Source: Juglans regia (taxonomy: Eukaryota; Streptophyta; Magnoliopsida; Fagales; Juglandaceae). From it: a stretch of 64,000 nucleotides of DNA. The DNA is taken from NCBI RefSeq assembly GCF_001411555.2, contig NC_049912.1:25553722-25617721 (forward strand). The letters are read 5' to 3'. The notes beneath the pieces were generated by a model. The model was given only the letters and a program-made list of their open reading frames with translations. It was not told the DNA's origin and did not search any database. Each line of letters opens with the position of its first letter. Within the stretch, counting starts at the first letter, position 1. Position numbers and translations under genes: made by a program. Below are positions 25,683 through 37,358 of this stretch, in pieces.

Positions 25683-25900
25683 GGGCCTGCTTGGATTTAG
25701 AAACTACCTTTTTTTTATTTTATTTTATCTCATTTTATTATTATAAATTTTTTTAATTTTTATATAAAATATATAAAATAATTTAATTTTTTAAAATTTT
25801 AAAATAATAATAATAATAATAACTAATATTATAATAATATTTAATTTAATTCATCTAAAATTATCTCTCTTATCTCACTATTCAAACCAACTCTTAAATG
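25683..25900. repeat. MITE-B copy
   Basis: Starts GGCCTGCTTGGATTTAGAAA and ends TCTCACTATTCAAACCAACT. The ends are inverted relatives (CTTGGAT and ATTCAAAC), and the AT-rich core contains a short AAT microsatellite. Confidence 0.55.
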
Positions 25901-26502
25901 ACTGACGAGTAGATAAAAGAGAAATTTTACGTAGAAGTTTTACACTATACACTTCTACATAATTAATATATTATTTGTTATATTTATTTTTTTTTATTTT
26001 AATGTTTAAATATGTATGTGTTTAATTAGAATGATAAAAATAAGAAATCAGATTAAATGAAACTTATTTATAGCATTTCTTGCAAAGAAAAAGTTCTTTT
26101 TTTCTTTTAAAGTTTTACTGGCGTGTGAAATTACATTTTGAATCGAAAACTATCAAAACATCTATTTTCAGTTTTAATTCATTATTGATAATTTACGTCC
26201 TCAATTTTTTTTGTTTTTTAGTAATTACATAGTTTTAGGAACTTTTTTGTAAGAAAAATAATCAAACCCGCTATTTATTGTCCACTTTTAAAAAAAAAAA
26301 TGCGCAAAACTTACTTTAAAATTGCACAAATTATTTATTTTTATTTTTTTTTATTTTTTATAGTGGATTAATTCTCTTTAGTCTCAACGGAATTTGTTTA
26401 GTAAATGGATCGGCCATGTTTGTTAACTGTAATAGTTTTAGATAACTGACCAATGTATGAAATGTTGATGGCAAGGTCTCAAGTTAACTTGTTGCATTTG
26501 GA

Positions 26503-26645
26503 TAGTGAAATTATTCTTTAAGTTTTATGGGAATAATAGTAAAAATTTAATAATAGAATATTAAATATTAATAAATAATAGTAAAAAATATATAAAAAAT
26601 AAAAAATAATAGTGTAACATTCTGAGAATACCTGAATACCCAAAC
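26503..26645. repeat. MITE-C copy
   Basis: Starts GGATAGTGAAATTATTCTTT and ends GAGAATACCTGAATACCCAA. The core, with AATAGTAAAAAATATATAAA, matches the copy at 9925-10145. Confidence 0.5.
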
Positions 26646-27170
26646 TATGCTAAAACTATCAAATAACTCTTGTTTTTATATGCGACGTGGACAACATGCC
26701 TAATAAATCGTTTGCATAACATAGTTTGATTTGAAAAAGAAATTTTAAATTTTAGAAATTAAATCTAAGTGATATAAAGAGTGTGTTCAACAGTCTCTGA
26801 CTTACAAATAGAACTCATTAAATAACGATCTAATCTGCAATGCATTCACCTTTTTTTGGTAATATTGGCTGTAATTTAATGCTCTATCGGCTGAAAATCT
26901 GTAGTATTTGGATTCCTAACAAGAACTGCCGTGTTTGCGAAGGCACAAAACCTGCGGTCAAAGACCAAAAAGCTCAACAGAAGCTTCTTTCAAATGAAAG
27001 TACAACAACTAGAACTAAACAACTGAAGTAATTTCCTCTCTTACTTCTATGAAGCTAATGGAAACTCTAACAAAATCAAAGGCCAAACGTACATTATCCT
27101 TGAGTTGTTGATTAGGCAGCTTAGGTCAAAATTTACAATCCTGGAAACGGAAAGTAGAGCAACCACATCT

Positions 27171-30100
27171 TCATGCTTTCAACTTCTTTTTGGAAGTGTT
27201 CAACTGGTCATCTTTTCTTTCCCTTTTCTTCCCCGTCTTGCTCACAGATTGGTCCAGTTCCTTGCTCCTGCCTACATTTTCTGTCATTTTACCCACTGCT
27301 GCAACATTATCAGACTCAACGTGACTTTTTCTCTTCTTCAAGTTCTTATTTTTCACCTGGGTTATCTTATAGTCCACTGAGGTTTCTGGATGTTTTCTAC
27401 TGTGCTGATCGGTTTTTTTTGGCTTGCTCTTAAAACCGGACGTGCTCAAAAATGGTACACCAGAAGAAAGTTGATTGCCGATCTCTTTCCTCATTTCCTT
27501 CAGGTCTTTTGGGTGTGATGAATGCTTGGAGAAGTCAGCAAGAAAACCCTCATTCTTAAGTGGCTTGGCTTCACCGGAGCCAAACGTAGCATAAAACTCA
27601 TCATAAGCTGATTGCTTTGATGCTAGTTTTGACCTCCACTGATCAGGTTGGGTGGCAAATCTGTTGTAATAAATAGGCCAAATGAATCAACATGCAATGG
27701 TTAAGAAGAACAAAAAACTGCCAAAATAATTTTTTGAAAAGCAATGCTAGAATAACTTATGCAAAGTAACCGACTATCCTATCCTTCCTTCTAAAAGATA
27801 ATTTCCTGTGGAGACTAACATAGATACAAGCAAAAACCAATGCAACCCTACCATCAGGTTTTCTACAATAATTCTCAGTAGATAAAAACAGAATATGTCC
27901 AACAGCTTACCTGTCAACATCGAGATTTCTTATTAGATAAGGGCCTTGCTTTGTCTTGGAAAGTTCACTTTGAACAGCTACCAACTCAGTTACTATGGCC
28001 TCTCTTAGTGACAAGTTACCAACAGTGAAGCACTTCTCTACAGTAAATGAACCTGACGAGTGCATTGAGAGCTCTCCAAAGTGTCCCCGAAGCCTCCAAA
28101 CCAAGCAAAGAGAAAAGGAACAAATAAGTAGATAGAAAGCAGATTGAGAATAGAATGCATTAAAACTGTTTCCAAGATTTTCAATTTGAATTCCAGGAAA
28201 AGACCTAATAACACAGCAAATCAGGTTAAAAACATTATAACACAGATAACAAATAAAATAGTTTGTGATTGAAACAAGCATATGTTTCCAAGGATATATC
28301 AGCTGTTAAACGGGGCAAGAAGCCACCTGAGTTTTTGTTAGTCTAACCCTGTTCTTAACATCTAAATACTTATCAGAAGAAAAGTCAGGATCAAGAATGT
28401 GAATAAGCAACAAAAGTAACAACCATGTTTCAGCATGACCAGACCTATCGCTTCTTTTTTCTTTTTTGATCGGTAACCAGACCCATCACTTCTAGTAAAA
28501 AGTGAAAAAATTTGCCATAACCAGTAATCACAGCCTCAAAATAGATTTTTTTCTCTCCTGATGGTTCCCATTGTTGTGAGCTAAGTAACACCATCGGAGT
28601 GCTATATTACTACAATTTGTTGAAGCTCCGCAAAGCACAACATCTTGATCCTAATCCTTCAAACCCCCGAGTAAATGGCTGTGGTGAGATGATAAGAAGC
28701 AAAAACTTTTATATGAAACAGCAGAGGCTCTATGGTGAAACTACCCTCCATTCTCAAACTAGTCCAGCACAGCAGTTGATGTTACATATCATCAAGAAAA
28801 AAAAAAGTACTCATAAGAATATCTTAGCCTTGTAATTATTTATTACTTGCAACCAAAGTCTATCACACTTGTACATATATCCATACTTAATTTGTTGTCG
28901 GACTTAATCGTTTCACATGGAGATGGTATCATCCACGGTAATGACATATTCCTCCCTTTTTTGGGCACGGTAAAGACAGTTAAATCCTTGGATGTGAACA
29001 AAGAAAATATTTTGGTTTATATCACTACTTCTGATGTTGAACATATATAACAATGGCAAAGTTTGAAACTGGCCAATATAATGACTGACACAGAGTGACA
29101 TACAAAGGACAATTAATTAATAAAGCATGTCATCATCTTTCCCAAGCAATTGCATTCAATAAAAGAACCTTAGCAGTTTAAATAAGAACCTCAGAAGAGA
29201 ATACAAGCTTCCAATACAGTTACAAGACATACTTCATAACCAATCTGCGCTTTAGTTTTCCCGACGCATTTGAAGTTAGAAAAGCTTCAATAACACGTGC
29301 TCCCCCTCTGTCTTTCACTGCTTCAAGTACATGATCAGTTTCCATGGATGTGATACTCGTAACATAAGGCTGCATGTATTCCTGTGAAACAGAAATGCAT
29401 TATATGGTGTACTAGTATAAGCTCATAAATTATGATGAATTGGACAATAGATCAAGATGAACTTCATTTATAATTATAGTGTCATTATATGGAACAGCGG
29501 AACATATTTCTCCAGAAAACTCTTTCTTCCTCACCAAAACCAAGATAAGGAACAAGATTAAGATGTTAGCATGTTGTACATTCATAAGATATGAATGTAC
29601 AATGCAAATATTAGACCATATATGAGATTCCACTTAATCTTTATCTTTTACCTCTAAAAGATCATCAACATGGCTTACTTATTAATAATTATTAGAAACA
29701 AAAAAAAAAAAAAAAAGATCATCAGCATGGCTTGAAAGAAAGATATAAGAAACACCTAGATTGAGTTGAATTTCTATAGAAGTCACATCCCGTGGAAAAA
29801 AATTACCAGACTACAGTATCATATAAATCAATCTGATCAGAAGGTTAAAGGCCCAGATATTACTGGTGACAAAAATTTATATGCGAACTGACTATTTTGC
29901 CAGGTTAAAAATTTAAACAGAACAGCCTGGCAACTCACGCCATAGAAGTTGCTGAAAACGCAGCAAGATCCAACAGCTACTCTCTCTCTCTCTCTCACAC
30001 ACACACAGAGGAAGGAACCCCTTTTAATGCACCATAAACAGCACTAGCAGCTCAACAAGGTTTCATGATGGGAAAAACAATTTTATGTGGTGCAGTAAAA

Positions 30101-33100
30101 CAAAAAATAAAAATGAGGAAAACAACCTCTCTAAGACAACAAGTGCAAAAGAGCACCAGCCACAACTATTTGCAACAGCAACAAAAATGGAAATTATATG
30201 AAGCTAATATGCAATATTCTACATATTGCATAAGTTGATTTCACAGCTTCTAACTACAGTATGGAAATAACCATTTCCAAGAAGGGTTTAAGACTTAGTT
30301 ATTGGACTGACACTTATCAAAAGTTATTGGACTGAGCAAAACTGAAGTGGGGATAATAGTGAGCCACCATAAATATATAAAAACAAGTGCTGAAATGGAA
30401 AAAAAGTGCAAACAAAGTTGCATACACTTTGATATCGGAATACCGCCTGCAGAATCAGAGAACCCAAGACATGCATTCTGGCACCGCTGGGCCAGTTCCA
30501 GTTAGATTTATCTTCGCAGAAGAAATAATTATCAAGGAACAGTATTCTAGGAACAATGAATCTGGGGGACTCATTTGCTGAACATACTGCAGCAGTGAGG
30601 GCCTGACAACACTACAAAACAACAATAAAAAATGACCAAAATCAGAAAGAAGGCTCAGATAATGGAGCCATAATTATAGGGAAATTTGCAATTAGATTAC
30701 TTTCCACGAGTCTTAGTCATAAGTAACTATCATATTTAAATATCTGAATGAAAAGGAAAACTCAATTTTCTTGACGTAATTTTATTTCAGGATGAAAAAA
30801 CAAAAATGATGAAGTATATAATAAAAAGAAGAAAGAAACGAAGATAGAGTTATAAACCTTATGTTCATGAGAATGAAGCCTTTGACTTGATGCAATAAGC
30901 GAAGCAATAACTCCTGATCTTCCCATTTCAAGAAGAACCGCAAATTTTGGACCTAGTTCTTCCCAGATCAACTCCATCTTGTGGTGAAATGAGGCAGTTA
31001 ATAAAGAACCAAAAGCAAATGCAGAAAAGGAAAGAAAATAAAACAAAAATAATGCAAGGGATGTTACGGTTCATTAATTTGTTGTAAAATGAATATTCAC
31101 AGGGAGCCAAAAATTATAAAACAGCATGTAAATAAATGTACGTAACTAATTTAAACTACATTCGCACCTAAGCTATGCATATATAGATGGTGGCACCAAT
31201 ACTGGATAATTGAACTTTTTTAATCAACTACCCAAAAAACAGTTAATCTGAAGTAGGATGGAGTGTCTTGAGAATCACACAAAACATAAGTGTATCAATA
31301 GTTAAAAGTCAAGACACATACTTGATCTTGACATCTTGCATGAGAAATTAAGGCTTGAATGACAAAGTTCCCACAATGATGAGATGAAAGTTCAAACAAG
31401 GAATTCTTAAAAACTTTTGTAAACATCTCATTGTACAATACTTCAGGAGCCACTTCCAGAATGACCTGCAAATGTTACACAATGAAAATAAAAATTAATA
31501 GAAGCTACCATTAGAAAACAGTTAGCAAGATAAAAAGGGGAATAGAATGGATAACATTGTGACTGCATTGGTAAATTGCAAAAGAGAGTTAATAATTCTA
31601 GGGAACAGCAGCACATTTTTGAGATACACTTGTAGTAAGTCCATTATCTATAGTGGAATTCTCGTGTAACATTTGCATGTCTACCTGTAAAAGTTATTGG
31701 GAAAAACTTATGGTGTCGTATGACATTGACTTGATTTCAAAAGAAAACTCATGCATGCATGCAAATACAAAATAAGCTATTTTATTCATACTTATAAAAA
31801 CAAAAATACAAAGTAAGCTATTCCGAGACCAGACAACCCATCATAAAATAATAGATGCCTGTAAATAATATGTATTCAATACAAATATGCTTCACCCTTA
31901 GCTCTCAATAGGGTCACTCACCTCCATCAAATGGCTAAACGCAGTTTCTTTCATCAAATTTACAACATTTCTCACGATATCCATTTCTATGTAATTTCCT
32001 TCCAGGATATCTTCCTTGTTGCAGCCAAGAAGGATAGGAATTGCATGCAACAACTCTTCATCATTTCCTGCCAATAACTTCAGAGCTGTCTGCCACGTGA
32101 AATAGAATACAATTACAATTTACATTTCAGCATGTCCTAGAAGCACAAAAAAAATCTCATAGAAACAACAAAGTTGCTAATGAATTGTAAAAGCACATTA
32201 CATCCATGGCATACTTTTTGATAGGTAAACAAAAATTTTATTGATATGAATAAGTAGGCTTGGTCCAAGTACTCGGGACATATACAAGAGAAAGCACATG
32301 CATCCATGGCATATTAGCACTCACCTACACAGGAAGAGCAGAAATATCCAAGTAGCATAATAAAAACTGAAAAATAAGCACAAATATAGACACCCACAAG
32401 AACTGAAAGAAACAAAGATTGAAGTGCATTTCTACACTCTAAAATTCATAAACTTACTTGGCTAGACAGACCTAGATTCACAACCTGAAATCTTGTGAAA
32501 TAAGAAAGAGTTGTCTTTCAATTATTCATAAACTTAATTGACTAGTCGGACCTAGACCCATCGACTAAAATCTTATAACGTTAGAAAGCTTTGCTAATCT
32601 ACAGTAGAAAGCTGTCTTATGGTTCGTCTTACACACTTACTCCAGGATCAAATTATGTATATTAAATTCAAGATACAAATTTTGTCATATCAAGTTATCC
32701 AAGCATTATTGCTTTCAAATAATAAATATGTTAACTTAGCAAACAAAAATAGAAGATATAAACAATAATTGAAACATGCCTGCAAAACTAAACTGCCGAA
32801 CTGATCCACTTGCAGAGTCTTAATCTCTTTTCTAGTACGCTTTATCATTCCAGACACAAGGAATTTCAGTAAATCAGGGAATCCCTGCTGAAGATGTGAA
32901 TAATCTCCGTCAATCCGAGATGCTCTAAAATTCAATCGCTCTGCCAGAACTGTCGATGACTTTGTGACGTGAAAGTCTGAATCTATTTTAACTCCTTTAC
33001 AAACGCAAAGAAGACTACGAAGAACATGAGATCCATAGCAGCTACACATCAAATCAACTGGATTGGTGACAACGACCTGAAAGAAAAAAGAATTGACATA

Positions 33101-34162
33101 AGAAAGAAAGTGTTTGATTTTTTTTTTTTACTTTTATTTTTTCAAGTGTTAGATCTTTTTTCTCAATGTCGACTCGTAGTATATCAAAGGCAAGACAAAA
33201 ATAATAATAATAATAATTTAAAAAAAAAAAATCATTTGGGAGCAGAATAGCATTCAATTGCCAAGCTACATAATGTGACTAACTGAGACGTTTGTGGCCA
33301 AAAATGCTTCAAGGGCAACCGAGGCCAAATTTCTAATAAATGTACTTCCACTGAGAAAATCCTCAAACACTCCTCACAGCCTACAGAAACATGAAAACCC
33401 GTAGATACCTTGCATAAAATAGTTAAAGTCTCTTCAACAACTGAGTAGACGTCATTGTCTTCAAGAAGCTTAGCTAAAGACTTGATAGCTGTCTCAGCAA
33501 CATGAGACCCAGATCTATCCATTGCAATAGAAGGGAAGTCCATGGCACAACTTTGAAGGAAACCACAGAGGTGGTCCACATCACAGCCCTCGAGAAGGGT
33601 TTGCATAGTGTGGCTTAGAATATAATCTGTTGCAAGTTCCAATTCTTTTCCCCTGGTTTCCTCAAGAGCATTACCGCATATAACTGACCGTTCTTCAATG
33701 TCAACCCCATCACTTTCAAAAAGATTTGACACTTCAGAGAAGTACTTTGCCATTTCAGGGTCAACCTGTTTCCTACAAAAAGTAGTCGAGTCAGATGATC
33801 GTTGTATGCACCACAACTATGAAACTCTTGCAGGGTACGAACATTAACAAAGCATCAAAAGATGAATCATTTGCAAAAATAAAGTCATGATACCTGACGT
33901 GTGCTGTTTGTGATGCAGAGGTACTTTGATGTTTTGAGAATTTTCTGCCTGCCACAGATCGATCATCGGTTCGTCCAGATATAGTTTTTTTGGAATTGTC
34001 CCCATCAAACTCATGTCTTTCTCCACGATCCTTTCTATTCATACCCTTCTTCCCTTTTCCCCGTTTATATAATGCATCCTCCTTGACCATTAAGCTGTCC
34101 TCCACAAAGCCACACGTCCTATGTCTTCTTGCTGGCAATGCTTTTGAACCAATGGAAACCAT
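27171..34162 (-). CDS. APUM23: Pumilio-repeat nucleolar RNA-binding protein (APUM23 / NOP9 class)
   Basis: Ten coding exons join in frame: 33894-34162, 33409-33772, 32780-33076, 31922-32089, 31322-31465, 30858-30977, 30426-30611, 29233-29381, 27911-28093 and 27171-27660, giving 789 aa. The N-terminus is basic (RRHRTCGF, KRGKGKKGMNRKDRGER). Degenerate Pumilio helices run from about residue 95 to 620, with recognisable cores such as DRSGSHVAETAIKSL, YGSHVLRSLL, QFGSLVLQTALKLL, CGNFVIQALI and GGARVIEAFL. The C-terminus is Lys-rich (NLKKRKSH, GKKRERKDD, SKKKLKA), as expected of a nucleolar protein. Known of the family: binds pre-rRNA/18S rRNA and is needed for rRNA processing. The intron after exon 3 uses a GC donor. 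Start MVSIGSKALP is chosen because it opens the conserved basic N-terminus; an in-frame MDFMVG 16 codons upstream is probably intron, since TTTTATGGTAG gives an acceptor at 34195. Confidence 0.92.
28438..28493. mobile_element. Micro-retroposon: 20-bp LINE-tail insert with target duplication
   Basis: The 18-mers ACCAGACCTATCGCTTCT (28438-28455) and ACCAGACCCATCACTTCT (28476-28493) differ at two sites and flank TTTTTCTTTTTTGATCGGTA. That insert is the complement of a TACCGATCAAAAAA-type retroposon tail. It lies in an APUM23 intron. Confidence 0.6.
29656..29733. mobile_element. Micro-retroposon: LINE tail plus poly-A with 21-bp target duplication
   Basis: AAAAGATCATCAACATGGCTT (29656-29676) recurs as AAAAGATCATCAGCATGGCTT (29713-29733), one mismatch. 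Between them are only ACTTATTAATAATTATTAG and a long A tract. It lies in an APUM23 intron. Confidence 0.65.
29980..30010. repeat. Compound microsatellite (CT)n(CA)n
   Basis: A run of CT dinucleotides passes directly into CA dinucleotides, in an APUM23 intron. Confidence 0.85.
32201..32313 (-). mobile_element. 5'-truncated LINE 3' end with 13-bp or longer target duplication
   Basis: CATCCATGGCATA occurs at 32201-32213 and again at 32301-32313, both preceded by AAGCACAT. On the minus strand the roughly 87-bp insert reads GTATATGTCCCGAGTACTTG ... CAATAAAATTTTTGTTTACC, ending in TATCAAAAAG, a typical plant L1 3' end. It lies in the APUM23 intron between exons 3 and 4. Confidence 0.75.
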
Positions 34163-34299
34163 GACCACCCCGTCAACTTGTTGACAGTGAACTCCTACCA
34201 TAAAATCCATGGTAAGATAGACAAAGTAATCATAAAGAATTTGAAAATCAAAGCATTGCCAAGCATCATGTTGAAATCAAATTATCATCCATTACAAAA

Positions 34300-34515
34300 T
34301 AAAGAACGTTCATTGGGAGATCTTAGGGATTTTTTCTTCACTACTTTGAGTTTGTGGGCTAAAACTTTTGTAATGGATGATAATTTCCAGAATTTGTTTT
34401 AGATTTCCTTTTGTTTTTAGAAAGTAGTAGGTATCTCCTTTGTATAGGTCCATTGTACTTGGGCTTATGCCTATTCTTGGGAATAAAATCTCTTATTACT
34501 TATAAAAAAAAAAAA
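34300..34515 (+). mobile_element. LINE 3'-end fragment with poly-A tail
   Basis: The sequence runs through GTATCTCCTTTGTATAGGTC, GTACTTGGGCTTATGCCTAT and AATAAAATCTCTTATTACTT into an A tract. It is the plus-strand relative of the fragment at 32201-32313. The left boundary is approximate and I see no clear target duplication. It lies in the APUM23 leader intron. Confidence 0.6.
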
Positions 34516-35179
34516 CTAAAGTGAAGACGGTGAATGAGAGTGGTATGAAAACTGCTTTCTTAAGCATGCAATTGATTCTGAGTCTGGAAAATGATAGAAT
34601 ATATTTAAAACTCAAAACCAATATTGCACGAAGAAAAACTAAACCTAAAAAAATCAACTTTTTCATGTGATCTTGGTATGATGCCATTCATGCCACTGTT
34701 TTCTAGAAGGTTCTTAATTAGGAAAAAAAAATTGAATGAAAGATCTAAATTCATTGAATTGGGTCCACCGTCCATGAGTCACTGTGATGCTACATTGGGT
34801 AATCCTTTTTTTAAAACAAAGAAAAATCAAAATACAAGCTTTATAGTTTTAACGTTAATGGAAAATGAAAAATATAATGATAAAAATAAATAAATGAGAA
34901 CTAAGGACCCTATAAGCCACGTATCAACGGCCAAAGCACATTCGACTGAAGTATCAACAAATTGGCGACACGCACAGCAACAGAAAAAAAAAAAAAAAAA
35001 AAACGATGAGTTGATAATGTTAGCAATAAAATTGGAACGCACACCCACCAATGATAAAATCAGTACAATAAAAAATAACGGAGGTGATTGGCCTTCTCAG
35101 TGGAGAAATAGTACAAATTAAGTACCAATGCTAATATAACAGGGAAAAAAAACAACAAAGAGGACGAAGCAAAGCTTAC

Positions 35180-35330
35180 TTCGGGTTCCCCCTTTTAATT
35201 CAGCTCTGAAACCTGGCTGCGAAGCGGTGCGGAGACGGACGCGCAAACGAGGAGAGAACGAGAAGCGATAGAAATTGACAAGCAGAACCGCTTTGGAGAG
35301 GTAACTTCTGTTTTTTGTGGGGAAACCAGC
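35180..35330 (-). other. Probable 5' leader exon and promoter of APUM23
   Basis: On the minus strand GGGGGAACCCGAA is followed by GTAAGCTTT, a strong donor. It would pair with the acceptor ending at 34195, giving a leader intron of about 985 bp. No coding is inferred here; the upper end is approximate. Confidence 0.4.
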
Positions 35331-36510
35331 CTCAAATAAGAAACTGCCACGTCATTAATATAGTAAAACCTTATATGAGGACCACCCCATCAGAATTTTC
35401 CCCAAAAACCCTAGGCATTTTTTCCCTCGGCATTTCACCTCACCCAGCCACACGTTCCCACACCCATCCGGAAGTCGCCGCCACCAGACGCTGCATAGCA
35501 TGTTATTTCTTTACCGAATACTTCCATTACAGTTCATTGGTTCCCTAACGATACGAAATCCACCCAGATTCACAACAAACCTCTATCTCAGATCCTATCT
35601 CAGTCCACCCATTTAAGCAATAATCCACACCAAATTTATTGGAAAAACGTATCACGCCTATCTCAGATCCTATCTCAGTCCAAACCGATGCTAGATAAAC
35701 ATTATATGAAATAAACAAAAAAAAAAAAAAAAATCCAACGCAATACGTACCACTCTTGGGCTGGCTGGCGTCGATGGGTATTTGATGAAAGAGAGAGAGA
35801 GGAGCACTTCGAGAGAGACAGACGAACATGAGGGAGAGAACAGCCTCTGTGCGATGCGTTCTCGAAGAGAGAGAGACGAGGTTCGGTGGGGTGCACGACC
35901 ATTCCTTCAGAAATGGGTGGGCTACGTGGCTTTATTATATTGGAGGCTGTTCTCAATCCTACTTCAGATGTACCGACGGTTTTCTCATTGGCAAAAGAGC
36001 TCACAATTGACTTGGTACTTGGTGTATTCGCTGCTTACTCACCCCACCCTGAAACGGCTTCGTTTGAACAAACGATAGGCCTATTCTTGATCGGGCCTAT
36101 CATTGGATAATCTTATTTGGGCCACAACCATCAAGCTAGCCCTAACGTCAGAGCTGGCCTCCATCATCCCCAATATTGGCCCAAGTTAATTAAGTTTTGA
36201 TTGACAAAAACAATGAATGAAAAAAAAAAAATCTACAATAAATTTCTAATAAGATTTAATTTATATTATAATATTTAAAATTTTAGATTTCTCTTATAAA
36301 ATTGACGAGTAACATATATGCCAGGCCAGGACTGACTGTTACATGCAATACTATTAGAATAATGAAATATGTAACACCAAATATACAAGTTTGGTGCAGG
36401 TATTTAATAAAAAAGTAGATTTTACTAAAAATAAGTATAAAAAATTCATATTCATATTTTTTATGGGTCTATATATTTACAAAAGACTTGTGCATTTAGA
36501 AATATATTTA
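35331..36510. other. Intergenic upstream of APUM23
   Basis: 35331-36130 is of higher complexity, with GA-rich stretches and a 25-bp direct repeat (CTATCTCAGATCCTATCTCA...) at 35583-35607 and 35658-35682. Several overlapping frames of 60-100 codons are open on both strands, but none looks like a known protein. From 36200 on the DNA is AT-rich. I see no supported gene. Confidence 0.4.
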
Positions 36511-36532
36511 CACATATTTGTTCTCATTATTA

Positions 36533-37163
36533 GGGGTAACCGATGGTATCGGTTCACCGACAACTACAACACACTGATAGAATCGGGCGGTAAAGGGAGA
36601 GAAAATCGGCAATGTTGGTTTTGGCATGATCCTGGTCAGTCATCGGTCTCCCATTGATGTTGCAAATGGCTGGAAACTGATAAATAAACGTGCGAGTCAA
36701 CGGAGTCATGATCGTGCGATGAGAGAGGGAGATGGCTTGGCGTCGCAGAGAGAGAGACTAATGAAGAAAATAGGGGATTAAATCTAAACTAAAATGACAC
36801 TAATATATATAAGAGTAATTCTACATACAATCGTGAAGTGCGTAACCGTCGCGTAATTGTTTTGAAAAAGAGTGGGATCCACTATTAAAAAATTAATTTT
36901 TTTCATGTGGATCATATATTTTATTCATTTATTTCAAAATGATTACGCGACGGTTACGCAATTTACAGTTGTAAGTATATTTTCTCTATATATATATATA
37001 TTATATTGGCCGGTTTGCCACAAATCAAGATTGAATCTACCGGCGTCGATTTCTTCAAATTCCCAACAATTGCAGACCGATTTTCTATCGATTTCGGCCC
37101 GTTCTTGATTCCAATAGCCGGTTTCAGTCTGTGACGGCCGGTTCCATAAGTTCCTGTGCACCC
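36533..37163. mobile_element. Second GGGT/CACCC element, interrupted by a MITE
   Basis: Starts GGGGTAACCGATGGTATCGG and ends GTTCCTGTGCACCC, with CGGT/ACCG words and a GAGAGAGAGA stretch like the copy at 12650-13221. The flanks TTCTCATTAT (36521-36530) and TTACCATTAT (37164-37173) match at 8 of 10 positions and may be a worn target duplication. MITE-A at 36812-36987 is nested inside it. Confidence 0.5.
36812..36987. mobile_element. MITE-A, intact copy with long terminal inverted repeats
   Basis: Left arm: AGAGTAATTCTACATACAAT then GTGCGTAACCGTCGCGTAAT. The right arm, complemented, reads AGAGAAAATATACTTACAAC then TTGCGTAACCGTCGCGTAAT. The arms are about 60 bp each around a short AT core. It inserted in a TA-rich site, so the target duplication (possibly TA) is ambiguous. 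No coding capacity. Confidence 0.8.
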
Positions 37164-37213
37164 TTACCATTATGTTTTTTTTTTTTTTTTGGTGGCACCC
37201 TTACCATTATGTT
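37158..37213. mobile_element. Poly-T micro-insertion with 19-bp target duplication
   Basis: GCACCCTTACCATTATGTT occurs at 37158-37176 and identically at 37195-37213. The 18 bases between are a T tract ending GGTG, which is a minus-strand poly-A insertion. It lies across the right end of the element at 36533-37163. Confidence 0.65.
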
Positions 37214-37358
37214 GTATTATATTATATTATTTATTAGCAAGTTACCACGCGGGATAGGAAATAATCAAAGGCTTCTTTAATGTGGGAGCCATTGCATTTG
37301 CACTGAGATTTCATGAGTCCACCTGGCAAAAAATCTTGGCCGAATGACAATATTCCAA

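Larger units (their letters stand above)
25570..27100. other. Intergenic between E2 promoter and APUM23 3' end
   Basis: Nothing coding is supported. About 25570-25680 should hold the E2 promoter. The rest is AT-rich, with MITE-B at 25683-25900 and MITE-C at 26503-26645. The last part, about 26650-27170, is likely the APUM23 3' flank. Confidence 0.45.

Noticed and set aside
27105..27433. Plus-strand frames of 86-91 codons opposite the APUM23 last exon
   Set aside because: They are antisense to the Lys-rich C-terminus (AAG/AAA codons read as CTT/TTT), giving Phe/Leu-rich shadows.
35545..36110. Several overlapping frames of 75-100 codons in the region upstream of APUM23
   Set aside because: All frames are open in parts, none matches a protein I know, and GA-rich simple sequence explains the openness. 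Left as intergenic.
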